A stretch of 64,000 nucleotides of DNA from Roseateles sp. XES5. Lineage in GTDB: Bacteria > Pseudomonadota > Alphaproteobacteria > Rhizobiales > Rhizobiaceae. Positions 37,651 through 47,079 of this stretch are shown in pieces. The notes beneath the pieces are model-generated. The model saw nothing but the letters and a program-made list of their open reading frames with translations. It was not told the origin of the DNA and did no database searches. Numbering within the stretch: the stretch's first letter is position 1; every line of letters begins with the position of its first letter. The stretch is from NCBI RefSeq assembly GCF_020535545.1, contig NZ_CP084754.1:248001-312000 (forward strand), in the 5' to 3' direction. The position numbers and the translations under genes were made by a program.

Positions 37651-38690
37651 TTCCAGTACGCGGTGACCTGTGGCCGACCCGGCACCCGGTCGACGCCGGC
37701 AAGGTGTTTGCGCAGTTCCACGGCGACGGCGTGCTCGCACCCGGCCCAAACGACCGGCTCTTCGTCCGAAGCCGCAAGGCGGCTGTCGAGTGCCCGGAGA
37801 AGCGGCGACGGGTCACCGGTCCGGCTTCCATGGCGACAGATCCAGCGGATGTCGAGGCCGGGCCGCGGACAGAGATAGGCGCGTTCCGCATCGTCCTCGA
37901 TCTCGACGATCGCGGTGATGTGGGTTTGCGGATCCGCTGTCTCGATCATGCGGGCGATGGCGGGAAGCGCGGTTTCATCGCCGAGCAGGAGAAGCGACCG
38001 TCCCCCCGGCACGCCGCCGCCCCCTGGCCCGAGAAGACCGGCGCAAGAACCGGGTTCCGCCCGAAGGGCAAAGGCCACACCCGGGCCTGCCGCCGCATCA
38101 TGGTGCAGCACGAAATCCACGGCGAAGGTTCCGGCCTCACCATCGGTCGAGCGGATCGTATAGACGCGGCTGGCGAGCGCATCCTCACCCTGCGGCCAGG
38201 TGATGCGGCCATCGTCCGAGAGGCCCGGCCAGCGTGGCGCGCGTCCTTCAGGGGGAACGAGCAGCCGGATATGGTGATGCTCCGCTGCGGCAAGGGCGGC
38301 TACATTGTCGCAACGGAAGACGATGCGTCGCATCCGTGGCGTCACGTCGAAGACCGCCTCGACCACGATCTCCTGGAAATGCGAGGGAACGGCATCCCCC
38401 GCCCCATGCCCGGACCAGTCGACACGCGCCTCCGCCGCAAACTCGAAGACATGGTCCGCAATGAAGCTCTTGACCGTCGCCAGCGCCTCGGCCGAAGCGG
38501 AGACGGCATCCACCTTCAGGCCCCAGGGCATGCGGCGCAGCCGCACGCTCCCATAGGGACTGCGGATCGTCGCACCGTCCGGGAGGCGCTCGATCTCGGC
38601 ATGGGTTTCCAGATGGTCGAGAAGAACGGCAATGAAGGGATCGGGATCGGCGAGACGCACGCTCGCCGCCGTTCGGAACGATGACCTCAT
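37638..38690 (-). CDS. Siderophore-interacting protein (FAD-binding ferric reductase) with N-terminal DUF2218
   Basis: A 350-aa cytoplasmic protein. Residues about 10-95 are a DUF2218 domain (LLDHLETHAEIERLPDGATI). Then comes a SIP/ViuB-like reductase: an FAD-binding barrel with SRVYTIRSTDGEAGTFAVDFVLH, followed by the NAD(P)H-binding SIP domain with LLLLGDETALPAIARMIE and VVWAGCEHAVAVELR. It should release iron from an imported ferric siderophore. It overlaps the MFS gene by 4 bp and ends in a tandem duplication. Confidence 0.92.
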   Translation of the reverse strand: MRSSFRTAASVRLADPDPFIAVLLDHLETHAEIERLPDGATIRSPYGSVRLRRMPWGLKVDAVSASAEALATVKSFIADHVFEFAAEARVDWSGHGAGDAVPSHFQEIVVEAVFDVTPRMRRIVFRCDNVAALAAAEHHHIRLLVPPEGRAPRWPGLSDDGRITWPQGEDALASRVYTIRSTDGEAGTFAVDFVLHHDAAAGPGVAFALRAEPGSCAGLLGPGGGGVPGGRSLLLLGDETALPAIARMIETADPQTHITAIVEIEDDAERAYLCPRPGLDIRWICRHGSRTGDPSPLLRALDSRLAASDEEPVVWAGCEHAVAVELRKHLAGVDRVPGRPQVTAYWKRQI

Positions 38691-39949
38691 GCCGCTGCCT
38701 CGCGCCGTCCGAGTTCCGCAAGCTGGCGATAGGCAAGCGCGATACCGAGAAGGGAAACCAGCGTGGCGATGCCGAAGAGCGGTGCATAGCCGAGGCGATC
38801 CGCCAGGAAGCCCGCGATGGATGAGCCGATCAGATAGACGATCAGCTCGGCGCAGGTGAGGATGGTGAAGTCCGTGCCGGGCTGGTCCGTCGAGGACGCC
38901 TTCATGAAGAGCGAATAGATGGCGACAAGTTCCATGTAGCGGATCAGCGCCTGGAAGGCCGATGCGCCCATGGCGACCATGGCGCCGGGCAGGACATGCG
39001 CCGCGCTTAGCGTGAACACGAGGAAACACGCCGTCCGCAAAAGCCCGAGCAGGACGAGTGCCGCGGTCAGCCCGGCCTTGCGGATGAGAAGCGCGCAGAT
39101 CACGGCGCCGGCCAACCCCGCCGTCGCCGCCGCCCCGCCGCTCAAATAGCCGATCCACGCGACGGGCAGGCCGAGATCGACGAGATAAGTGCCTTCCATC
39201 CCGCGCACCAGGCCTTCGCTTGCGCGGTAGGTCAGGGCAAAGCCGAGGACGATCCAGGCATTTGGACGGACAAAGAAACCACGCAGGCTCGCCCGCGGCT
39301 TGTCCGCCAGCAGCCTTTGCGCTTCAGGCTCCTCCCGCATCCACAGGGCGGCCGCCACCGGCAGCAGCGACAGAGCCGCCACGAGCAGAATGGTCGGCCG
39401 CCAGCCGATCGCCTCGAAGAGGACGAGGGCGAGCGTACCGCCGAGAATGACGCCGAGCGCCACCGCGCCGGCCTGAATGGCATTGCCGACCGGACGCGAC
39501 CGGCCGTCGAGGTGGCGAACAGCATAACCATCCGTCGCGATATCCTGGAGCGAGGACAGCACCGCGATGCCGAGGCCCAGGGCGAAGAGCGCCCCGGCAT
39601 GCGAGGGATCGAAGAGGGCCATGGACGCGATCAACGCGCTGACGAGGATCTGCGTGGGGATGACCCAGCCGCGCCGGTGCCCCAGCCAGGCGAGCGGCGA
39701 AACACGGTCGACCAGCGGCGCGGCGACGAATTTCAGGATCATCGGCAGCATCAGCAGATAGAACAGGCCGATGGACGTGCGCGATGCGCCGGCATCGCGC
39801 ATCAGCGGCGGCAACGCGACGAGAAGCAGGTAGGTCGGGATGCCCTGGGCAAGGTAAAGACCGGCGAGGACGGTATAGAGCCGTCCTCTCCCGCCTTCGG
39901 CCGCGGCAGGCGCGTCAGCGTCGGTCATAACCGTCGTCGAGGCCGCCAT
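38687..39949 (-). CDS. MFS siderophore permease (RhtX/FptX family)
   Basis: A 420-aa major-facilitator protein with about twelve hydrophobic segments. The N-terminus (YTVLAGLYLAQGIPTYLLLVALPPLMRDAG) and the middle stretch SLQDIATDGYAVRHLDG are typical of the RhtX/FptX and AmpG-like permeases, which carry siderophores over the inner membrane without an ABC system. It starts one base after the TonB receptor stop and overlaps the reductase gene. Receptor, permease and reductase thus form one operon. Confidence 0.9.
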   Translation of the reverse strand: MAASTTVMTDADAPAAAEGGRGRLYTVLAGLYLAQGIPTYLLLVALPPLMRDAGASRTSIGLFYLLMLPMILKFVAAPLVDRVSPLAWLGHRRGWVIPTQILVSALIASMALFDPSHAGALFALGLGIAVLSSLQDIATDGYAVRHLDGRSRPVGNAIQAGAVALGVILGGTLALVLFEAIGWRPTILLVAALSLLPVAAALWMREEPEAQRLLADKPRASLRGFFVRPNAWIVLGFALTYRASEGLVRGMEGTYLVDLGLPVAWIGYLSGGAAATAGLAGAVICALLIRKAGLTAALVLLGLLRTACFLVFTLSAAHVLPGAMVAMGASAFQALIRYMELVAIYSLFMKASSTDQPGTDFTILTCAELIVYLIGSSIAGFLADRLGYAPLFGIATLVSLLGIALAYRQLAELGRREAAA

Positions 39950-39950
39950 G

Positions 39951-42185
39951 TCAGAAGGCCTTGGTCAGGGAGACCGCAAAGGTGCGCCCGCGCCCCTTGT
40001 AGTCGAAGATCTTCTCGCTCGCGAGCGCCCCGTAAAGGGCCTTGGCACGCGAACCCCAGATCGTCGTATAGTCCTTGTCGAACAGGTTGTGCACGCCGAA
40101 ATTCACCGTCGCATTGGCGTCCTCGAGGCGGTAGGCGCCGACGAGGTCGAAGAGCGTGTAGCCCTCGATCTTGTAGTTGTCCTTGTCGGTGAGATCGAAG
40201 ACGTGCTGTCCCTGCAGGCGCAGGCTCAGCGCCTCGCCGCGCCAGCCGACATGGCCGCCGATCTTGGACACGCTGGCGGCGCCCACGCTGTCATTGCCCC
40301 AGCCGCCAGGCGTCTTGACCTCCGTGCGCACCCACTGCCCCAGCGCGCCGATGTCGAAGCCATGCGCGAGCTCCACGCCGACCTTGCCCTCGATGCCGTA
40401 GACGCGCCGCTGCTGGTCCTGCATCTCGATGGCGAGCGTCGTCCGGTTAAGCGTGATCGAGCGGTCCGAGATCGAATAGAACGCCGCGGTGTCGAAGGTG
40501 TAGTCGCCTTCGTCCATGCGGTAGCCGACTTCGAAGGAGTTCGTCTTGATCGCTTCCAGCGCCGATTGCGCGACGTTCACGCTGTTGATCAGCGAGAAGT
40601 GGCCGCCGGCGAGCGAATAGGCGCCGAGGCCGTAATATTTCGCGGGATCGGGCAGCTCGAAGCCCTGGCTGAAGTTCGCGTAGAACTGCTGGGTGTCGGT
40701 GATGCTGTAGGTGGCGCCGGCATTGAGCAGGAAGGCGTCGTAGCTGACCGAGCCGCCCCGGATGACGTCCGCCGAGGTGGCGAGACCCTGCAGGATCGCG
40801 ATCTGCTGCTGGGCGCCGACGAAGTCGCCCACCTGCGTGTCGACGTATTGATAGCGCATGCCGCCGTTCACCGTCAGCGCGTCGGTCACCTCGTAGGACG
40901 CCTCCAGGAAACCGGCGACCGTGCTGACGTCGATGGCCGGGTAGAGGCCGGTGACGCCGACCGTCTCGAAGTCCATCGCGCCCGAGGTCAGCGCCTTCAT
41001 CCGGTCGAAGATGTTCTGGCGCGAGGCGAAAGAATCGCGGTCGGCGTCGATCCCGTAGGTGATGCGCAGTGCGTCGGTCGGCTCGGCGACCATCGCCGCC
41101 TTGAAGCCGTAATAGTCCGTTTCCTGCGAACTGCCGTAGAAGTAGGTCGATGCCGGGAACGGATGGAACTGCACGTCCTCCGAACGGTAGAAGGCCTGCA
41201 GCAGCAGGCTCTGGCCGAGCACGTCGTCATCCGTATAGGTCGCGTTCAGCATCGACCGGCTGGTCTTCGGGTTGAAGTCCGAACGATAGCCGCTGCGCAC
41301 TTCGAACAGGCTGGGATTGGCAAGGGCGGCGAGGAACGATCCGAAATAGACGCCGTCGTCGGTGTCCTGCCGGCTGTCGAAATACTGGCCGCTGACTTCG
41401 AAGCGCCTGCTGGCGTCGATCTGGTAGCCGAGCGAGCCCATGACGTCGAGGCTGCGGTTGTCGGCGGTGGACGTCTGGGTGATGTCGGGCATCAGCTGGC
41501 TGCCGCTTCCGTCATAATAGGTGCCGGTGCCGAGGCCGGCGACGGCAAAGCGGGCATCCCAGTCCTCGTTCCTGTAGGTCACCGCGGCCGCGCCGTTCTT
41601 GTCGACATCGCCCTTGCCGCCGAAGCCGCTCGTGACGCCCGCCGTCACCTCGGCATGCAGGCCCTCCTCGGCATGTTTGCCCTTCTTGGTGATGATGTTG
41701 ATGATGCCGCCCGTCGCATTGCCGCCGTAGATCGAGGTCGCGCCGGAGAGCACTTCGACGCGCTCGATGTTGAAGGGATCGATCGCGTCGAACTGGCGGC
41801 TGACGCCGCGGGCCGAGTTCAGCGACACGCCGTCGATCAGGACGAGCGCCGTGCGCCCACGCAGGTTCTGGCCATAGGACGTGCGCGCACCGAAACTCGC
41901 CGCATCGAAGCTCGGGATCTCCTGTGCGAGGATCTGCTGAAGACTTTCGCCAGCGCGGGCGCGGGACTGGATGTCCTCGGCCTCCACGATGTGGATCGTC
42001 CTTGCCGTTTCGGAAATCTGCTGCGGCGCGCGGCTGCCGGTCACCGTCACCGCCTCAAGGACGGTCGCGCCCTGCGCTTCGTCCTGCCGGGTCGCTTGCG
42101 TCCCATTGCCCGGCTCCTGGGCGAGAGCCGGAATTGCCACCATAACCGCGAGCAGGGACACACCGAGCCGAAGTTCCAAACGCAT
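39951..42185 (-). CDS. TonB-dependent ferric-siderophore receptor
   Basis: A 744-aa outer-membrane receptor. The signal peptide is about 1-22 (AIPALAQ), the TonB box region is near AVTVTGSR (about residue 48), and the plug domain (about 55-165) has GQNLRGRTALVLIDGVSLN and NIERVEVLSGATSIYGGNATGGIINIITK. The rest is a 22-strand barrel ending in Phe (SLTKAF). It resembles rhizobactin 1021 receptor RhtA and related receptors in its neighbours (RhtX-like permease, AraC regulator). The ligand may be rhizobactin- or schizokinen-like. No biosynthesis genes occur here. Confidence 0.93.
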   Translation of the reverse strand: MRLELRLGVSLLAVMVAIPALAQEPGNGTQATRQDEAQGATVLEAVTVTGSRAPQQISETARTIHIVEAEDIQSRARAGESLQQILAQEIPSFDAASFGARTSYGQNLRGRTALVLIDGVSLNSARGVSRQFDAIDPFNIERVEVLSGATSIYGGNATGGIINIITKKGKHAEEGLHAEVTAGVTSGFGGKGDVDKNGAAAVTYRNEDWDARFAVAGLGTGTYYDGSGSQLMPDITQTSTADNRSLDVMGSLGYQIDASRRFEVSGQYFDSRQDTDDGVYFGSFLAALANPSLFEVRSGYRSDFNPKTSRSMLNATYTDDDVLGQSLLLQAFYRSEDVQFHPFPASTYFYGSSQETDYYGFKAAMVAEPTDALRITYGIDADRDSFASRQNIFDRMKALTSGAMDFETVGVTGLYPAIDVSTVAGFLEASYEVTDALTVNGGMRYQYVDTQVGDFVGAQQQIAILQGLATSADVIRGGSVSYDAFLLNAGATYSITDTQQFYANFSQGFELPDPAKYYGLGAYSLAGGHFSLINSVNVAQSALEAIKTNSFEVGYRMDEGDYTFDTAAFYSISDRSITLNRTTLAIEMQDQQRRVYGIEGKVGVELAHGFDIGALGQWVRTEVKTPGGWGNDSVGAASVSKIGGHVGWRGEALSLRLQGQHVFDLTDKDNYKIEGYTLFDLVGAYRLEDANATVNFGVHNLFDKDYTTIWGSRAKALYGALASEKIFDYKGRGRTFAVSLTKAF

Positions 42186-42337
42186 GACTTACCCCCAAAT
42201 CGTTGACCGCCCGCGCACATTCGGAAGCATTGTCAAACAGGATTAATTTAGTCATGTTTATAGAAGCGAAGGTCCGGGCGCACAGATTGGGGCGAACCTG
42301 ACTTGGACGAAAGCGAACGGAACAGGGTTTTTACACA
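42186..42337. promoter_or_regulatory. Divergent promoter region, receptor operon / AraC gene
   Basis: 152 bp between divergent starts with an AT-rich core (42240-42262). On the minus strand the core reads TGACTAAATTAATCC, a near match to the rhizobial iron-responsive RirA box TGA-N9-TCA (last base differs). Iron control by RirA plus activation by the AraC protein would fit known siderophore receptor genes. The match is imperfect. Confidence 0.35.
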
Positions 42338-43303
42338 GTGCAGCACAGCCGGCAGATCACGCCCCTCAGGTTCGGCGCGAAAGCGGATGGGAACGACCCG
42401 AAGGAGCTGTGGCGGCTGGTGCTGCGGGACATGCTCGGCGATATCGAACCTGCCTGCGACAGCCCGCTCGACGATACGCCGGGGCTCTTCTTCGCCCGCC
42501 TCGGCCTGTCCCTGACGACGCTCTATCTTCCGGCCGCGCCCGTCCGGTTCCGGGCAAGCGGCCTCGTCGATTCCGGGCTGGTCATCATGCGGGCCATGGA
42601 AGGTCCCCTCATCGTCGAGCAGCGCCAGCGGCGCGCGGAAGCATCCGAAGGAGACGTGATCTTCGCCACGGCGGATTCGTCCCTGACGATCGCATTGCCG
42701 AAGGGCGGGCGGCTGGACTGCGCCTATCTGCCGGCGCATGTCCTCAGCATGTCGGCAAAGCAGCTCGCCGCCATCCTCATGCAGCCGATTTCGCAGGGCT
42801 GCCTGCCGCTGCAGCTTCTCATCACCTATGCCGGCTACATGCTGCAACAGCAGCGGCAGAACGATAGCCATGCCGACATGATGGTGCGCCACTTCTACCA
42901 GCTTCTGCCGGTTCTCGTTGCCGAACTGGCGGCGGATGCGGCGCGTGCGAATAGCCCCGACCGGCTGACCGCAATCAAGGCGGCCGTCGCCGCCAACCTT
43001 TCGGACAGCGCCTTCTCGATCGCCGACGTCGCCCGTCTGCAGGGCGTTTCCACCCGCGCGGTCCAGAAGCTTCTTCAACGCACCGGCACCACCTTCTCCC
43101 GCTACCTGCTGGAACGCCGGCTGGACGCGGCCAAGGAGGCGCTGATGCTGCGTGAAGGCGGCGCGCCGATCACTCAGCTCGCCTTCGACTTCGGCTTCGA
43201 CGACCCGGCCTATTTCAGCCGGGCCTTCCGCAAGCGCTACGGCCTGCGCCCAAGCGACCTCCGGCAATCCGCCCGCAATGCCAAGGCGCCCCTATCGCCC
43301 TAG
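42338..43303 (+). CDS. AraC family regulator, probable siderophore-uptake activator
   Basis: A 321-aa AraC/XylS protein. The C-terminal HTH pair (about 215-310) has FSIADVARLQGVSTRAVQKLLQRTGTTFSRYLLERRLDAAKEAL and then ITQLAFDFGFDDPAYFSRAFRKRYG. The N-terminal part (about 20-190) is a ligand domain like that of RhrA/AraC-binding-like proteins. It starts with GTG at 42338; no good ATG precedes it. Its divergence from the receptor operon suggests activation when siderophore is present. Confidence 0.9.
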   Translation: MQHSRQITPLRFGAKADGNDPKELWRLVLRDMLGDIEPACDSPLDDTPGLFFARLGLSLTTLYLPAAPVRFRASGLVDSGLVIMRAMEGPLIVEQRQRRAEASEGDVIFATADSSLTIALPKGGRLDCAYLPAHVLSMSAKQLAAILMQPISQGCLPLQLLITYAGYMLQQQRQNDSHADMMVRHFYQLLPVLVAELAADAARANSPDRLTAIKAAVAANLSDSAFSIADVARLQGVSTRAVQKLLQRTGTTFSRYLLERRLDAAKEALMLREGGAPITQLAFDFGFDDPAYFSRAFRKRYGLRPSDLRQSARNAKAPLSP

Positions 43304-44434
43304 TCACGACAAGGCTTTGAAAAACGCACGGATATCCGCCGCGAGCAGATCGGGCGTTTCAGACGCGGCGAAGTGGCCGCCGCGGGGCATTTCCGTCCAG
43401 TGGACGATGTTATTCGAGCGCTCGGCGAAACTGCGCACGGACCGGAAATCCTGAGGGAAGACGGCGACACCCGTGGGGGTCGGGTTTTTGATCTCCCGGT
43501 ACCCTGCCCCGGTCTGGCTGTCCTCGTAATAGACGTTCGCGGCGGATCCGCTGGTGCCGGTGAACCAGTAGATCGCATTGTTGGTGAGATAGAGGTCGCG
43601 ATCCACCTGCTCTTTGCCGGCGCCCTCGAAGCCGAACCATAGTTCCGCGTTCCAGGCGAGTTGGCCGACGGGCGAGTCGACCAATGCAAAGGCGAGCGTG
43701 CCCGGGCGTTTCGACTGGATGGCCTGGTAGCCGCCATATTTCTCGAACATGGCGAGATTTGCCATGCCCTCCATTTCGAAGGGAGAAAGTCTTTCCATTT
43801 CGCCGGGCTGCCCGGTCGGAAAGGCAAAGATCTGAAGAAGATGCGTGCCGACGAGGCCTCCCGGTGCGAGGATCCCCAGTTCACGGCCGACCAGCGCACC
43901 GGCGTCCCCGCCATGCGCGCCATAGGCGCTGTAGCCGAGCGCTTTCATCAGCCTGTCCCAGGCCTTTGCCGTCCGCGCACTGTCCCAGCCGGGCGACGTC
44001 ATCGGACTGGAGAAGCCGAAGCCCGGCAGGGATGGAATGATGAGATCGAAGGCGATCGTTTCGTCCAGCCCGTGTGCCTTCGGATCCGTCAGCGGCCCGA
44101 TGAGCGCCAGGAACTCGACGATGCTGCCGGGCCAACCATGGCTGAGGATCAGCGGGAAGGCGTTCGGCACCTTCGACTTGATGTGCATGAAATGGATCGG
44201 CTGGCCGTCGATCTCCGTCATGAAATGGGGATAGCGGTTCAATTCACGCTCATGCGCCCGCCAGTCGTAACCGTCCCTCCACTGGTCGGCCAGTTCCTTG
44301 ATGAAGTGAAGAGGCTGGCCCCGGGACCAGTCGCTGGTTATCGCACCGGGCCACCGCGCCTTGGCGAGACGGTCCTTCAGATCGGCGATGGCGGCATCGC
44401 TGACCTCGATCTTGAACGGTCTTATCGAGAGCAT
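43304..44434 (-). CDS. Epoxide hydrolase (EHN / alpha-beta hydrolase)
   Basis: A 376-aa epoxide hydrolase of the juvenile-hormone/EHN type. The N-terminal EHN domain (about 4-105) reads IRPFKIEVSDAAIADLKDRL and PGAITSDWSRGQPLHF. The oxyanion motif is ILSHGWPGSIVEF, the nucleophile Asp is in AHGGDAGALVG (about 177) and the late catalytic His is in MPRGGHFAASE. It opens epoxides with water to diols. The gene is downstream of phzF by 57 bp on the same strand. The substrate is unknown. Confidence 0.92.
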   Translation of the reverse strand: MLSIRPFKIEVSDAAIADLKDRLAKARWPGAITSDWSRGQPLHFIKELADQWRDGYDWRAHERELNRYPHFMTEIDGQPIHFMHIKSKVPNAFPLILSHGWPGSIVEFLALIGPLTDPKAHGLDETIAFDLIIPSLPGFGFSSPMTSPGWDSARTAKAWDRLMKALGYSAYGAHGGDAGALVGRELGILAPGGLVGTHLLQIFAFPTGQPGEMERLSPFEMEGMANLAMFEKYGGYQAIQSKRPGTLAFALVDSPVGQLAWNAELWFGFEGAGKEQVDRDLYLTNNAIYWFTGTSGSAANVYYEDSQTGAGYREIKNPTPTGVAVFPQDFRSVRSFAERSNNIVHWTEMPRGGHFAASETPDLLAADIRAFFKALS

Positions 44435-44491
44435 TTGCTTTCTCCTGAATAGCGGGGATGCCGGTCGACGCGCGCCGGCGGCTTGTCCTGT

Positions 44492-45379
44492 TCAGAGCGT
44501 CAGTATGCCGCGCATGACGACGATGCCGGCGCCCGAAATTTCGGGCTCGGGCGCTAGGCTGATGCGCAGAAGGCTCCTGCGCCCCATCCTCGTGCCCTGC
44601 TCGATCTCGATGGCATCAGAAATCAGGCCCTCGCTTCCGAGATAGGCCGCAAGGGGACCGGCCGCCGTGCCGGTGGCCGCGTCCTCCCATAAGCCCACCG
44701 TCGGATTGAAGAACCGCGCATAGGCACGATCCGGCGCGGCCCCGTCGAAGGCATAGACATAGCACCCCTCCGCAGACGCCGCGCTCAGCACCTTGAGAAG
44801 GCCCTTGGCGGCGGGCTCGGCACGATCGACCGCCGCAACGTCGCCAAGGCGGACAAGCAGATGCGCCACGCCGGTATCGGCGACGCGCGGCGCCGGCTCG
44901 GAAAGGATATCCTCAGACGCAAGGCCGAGCGCGGCCGCCAGTGGCGCCACGTCGGCCAGCGCCGGTCCCAGCTTCAGCCTGGACTGCGTCATGCGGCCGA
45001 AGATCCGCCCGTCCACCGGACGAAGCTCGATCGGCAGGACCTCCTCGCCGATTTCCTGCCGGAACAGCCGGGGCGCCTGGATAGGTCCGAGCTTGCCGGC
45101 TTCGGCCAGCCAGAGCCACGCCCCGAGCGCATTGTGGCCGGCGCCGACCACTTCCGCCCCGGCGGCGGTGAAGGACCGGAGCTTCAGATCGGCCCGGTCG
45201 CTGCGCATGACGAAGGTCGTTTCGGCCTGGTTGAACTCGCCGGCGATCCGGCGCATCTGGCTCTCGGAAAGGCCATCGGCATCTTCGACGACCGCCAGCG
45301 GATTGCCGCTGAGCGCGGTATCGGCGAAGACGTCTATCAGCCCGGCGACAAGGGTTGCGTTGCTCGATTGCGGTGACAC
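44492..45379 (-). CDS. PhzF family isomerase-like protein
   Basis: A 295-aa PhzF-fold protein, two pseudo-symmetric halves. The N-terminal IDVFADTALSGNPLAVVEDADGLSE and the catalytic Glu in GEFNQAETTFV are in place. The second half has FFNPTVGLWEDAATGTAAGPLAAYL, the usual DPATGSA-like motif (here EDAATGTA). Family members isomerise small substrates; the target is unknown. It is divergent from a LysR gene, its likely regulator, with 97 bp between. Confidence 0.9.
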   Translation of the reverse strand: MSPQSSNATLVAGLIDVFADTALSGNPLAVVEDADGLSESQMRRIAGEFNQAETTFVMRSDRADLKLRSFTAAGAEVVGAGHNALGAWLWLAEAGKLGPIQAPRLFRQEIGEEVLPIELRPVDGRIFGRMTQSRLKLGPALADVAPLAAALGLASEDILSEPAPRVADTGVAHLLVRLGDVAAVDRAEPAAKGLLKVLSAASAEGCYVYAFDGAAPDRAYARFFNPTVGLWEDAATGTAAGPLAAYLGSEGLISDAIEIEQGTRMGRRSLLRISLAPEPEISGAGIVVMRGILTL

Positions 45380-45476
45380 GGCTTAGCTCCTATCCTTCTG
45401 ACAGGCCCGACTGTGCACCAGAGCGTCTTCGCCGCAAAACGCGCATTGCTTGTTCAATTGACAAGGGAAACTAATC

Positions 45477-46337
45477 ATTCGTCCCTCCCTCGAATCCCTC
45501 CGCGTGCTCGAGACCTGCGTCAGCCTGGGCAGTTTTGCCGGCGCGGCGGACCGCCTGGCGCTGACCCCTGCTGCGGTCAGCCTGCGCATCCGCACCCTCG
45601 AGGCAGAGCTTGGCCAGCCCCTGTTCACACGCGTCGGCCGGCGGGTCGTCGCCACGCCCGCCGCCGTGGCGCTGGCAGGCCGGGTGCGGCATGCACTGGA
45701 CGATATCAACGACGCGCTGGAGGCGTTTCATGCGGCGGCGCCGGCCCTGCGCGTAACGGTTCCCCCGACCTTCGCCTCCCGCTGGCTGGCCCCGCGGCTC
45801 TCGGGCTATCGCGCGCCCGGCGGCGGCGCCATCGAGCTCGACATTTCCTCCGACCTGCGCAGCCCGACCGCCTTCGACGTCGCGATCCGCACCGGACGGG
45901 GCGGATGGGACGGGCTCGACGAATATCCGCTGACGCCGGTCGATGTCACGCCGATGATCGCGCCCGCGCTTCTGGGCTCACGCAAGCTCAGCGAGCCGGA
46001 GGAGCTTGCGGGGTTCGATCTCCTGCCGCATCCTGACTGGAGCAAGTGGTTCGCGAGAGCCGAGCGCCCCATGCCGGAGAACTTGCGCTTTTCCGGCGTC
46101 GACTATTCGATCTTCGAGCTGATCGCCAATGCGGCGGTGGCAGGCCTCGGGGTCGCCCTGCTGTCACCGACGCTCTTCCGCCCGCTTCTGGAGAGTGGGC
46201 AGCTTATCGCGCCGCTCGGCACGGTGCTGAAAGGACCGGATTGGTATTTCGCCCTGATCCGCGAAGGCGACCAGCGCCCTGCCCCACGCGGCTTCTGCGA
46301 ATGGCTGCGCGACCAGGTTCGTCCATCGCCGGATTGA
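45477..46337 (+). CDS. LysR family regulator, apparent non-ATG (ATT) start
   Basis: A 286-aa LysR regulator if read from ATT 45477. Homology to LysR N-termini begins upstream of the first GTG (45504): the codons give RPSLESLRVLETCVSLGSFAGAA, and a stop at 45459 leaves no ATG, GTG or TTG in between. AAGGGAAA lies 6 nt before the ATT. Starting at GTG 45504 (277 aa) would cut the first helix and has no Shine-Dalgarno. The HTH is AADRLALTPAAVSLRIRTLE, with a GcvA-like effector domain after it. It is divergent from phzF. Confidence 0.85.
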   Translation: MRPSLESLRVLETCVSLGSFAGAADRLALTPAAVSLRIRTLEAELGQPLFTRVGRRVVATPAAVALAGRVRHALDDINDALEAFHAAAPALRVTVPPTFASRWLAPRLSGYRAPGGGAIELDISSDLRSPTAFDVAIRTGRGGWDGLDEYPLTPVDVTPMIAPALLGSRKLSEPEELAGFDLLPHPDWSKWFARAERPMPENLRFSGVDYSIFELIANAAVAGLGVALLSPTLFRPLLESGQLIAPLGTVLKGPDWYFALIREGDQRPAPRGFCEWLRDQVRPSPD

Positions 46338-46356
46338 GAGCGGCGGATGCAGGCCG

Positions 46357-46836
46357 TCATGCGCCGTCCAGGTAATAGGCTTTCTGCGCGGGATAATAGT
46401 CCGCGAAGGACGGCAGCGCCTTGCCCTCGCGCGCGGCGACCAGCATGTCCAGGTAATATTCCCAGCCCGGCCCGACGTCGCCCGCCAGCATGCGGTCGCT
46501 GAGGGGCTGCACGAAGCGCAATTCCGTCCTGTCGCCCGTCTGCGTCAGGGTCAGCTCGATGCGCCAGTCGCCGTGTTCGTCCTTCATGGTAAGGACGAGG
46601 CGGCGCGGCGCTTCGCATTCCTCGATCATCACATTCGTCCAGGGCTGGCCCTTTTCGTGGAGCAATTGCAACCGCACGATCTTGCCCGGACCGGCATCGC
46701 CTTCCCAGCGGCCGAACCAGAGCGCGGTCTTTTCGGACGCTGTCACGCTCGCCCAGACGTCGTCGACAGGCGCAAGGAATTCGCGCGTGATGATCAGGTC
46801 GTTGCCTTCAACGCGGCCGGTGGGCTTGGGGTTCAT
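46357..46836 (-). CDS. SRPBCC (AHSA1-like) domain protein
   Basis: A 159-aa START/AHA1-like protein. REFLAPVDDVWASVTASEKTALWFGRWEGD is the family start, and the C-terminal helix runs through GPGWEYYLDMLVAAREG. The cavity fold binds hydrophobic ligands; its role is unknown. ATG 46836 has GGAAACGGC upstream and starts at the domain edge. It is convergent with the LysR gene (20-bp gap). The 243 bp between it and ribB hold nothing I can support. Confidence 0.85.
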   Translation of the reverse strand: MNPKPTGRVEGNDLIITREFLAPVDDVWASVTASEKTALWFGRWEGDAGPGKIVRLQLLHEKGQPWTNVMIEECEAPRRLVLTMKDEHGDWRIELTLTQTGDRTELRFVQPLSDRMLAGDVGPGWEYYLDMLVAAREGKALPSFADYYPAQKAYYLDGA

Positions 46837-47079
46837 GCCGTTTCCTTCCCGTCTTTTGCGCCCTGCATAGTAGCGCGGCGCTGCGACGAAAGAAACACGG
46901 GGCCGGTCGACGCCGCCGAGGCGCAGGCCGCCTACCGTCCGCGCAAGACGGGGCATCTCCCCCATGCCATCGTTCGCCATGGCCGGACCGACGGGCGCGA
47001 TACTCTCGCCTCCGATCGGGCGCCAACCGATCCGGACATGGTGTGCCGGTTGGCGCGGAGGAACGGGAATGCCTTCGGA

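Noticed and set aside
39948..42206. 752-aa plus-strand open frame opposite the TonB receptor
   Set aside because: Covers the receptor almost end to end; His/Asp/Val/Gly-rich with no domain.
45504..45506. GTG as start of the LysR gene
   Set aside because: It would remove conserved residues of the first helix and has no Shine-Dalgarno; ATT 45477 fits better, though it is unusual.
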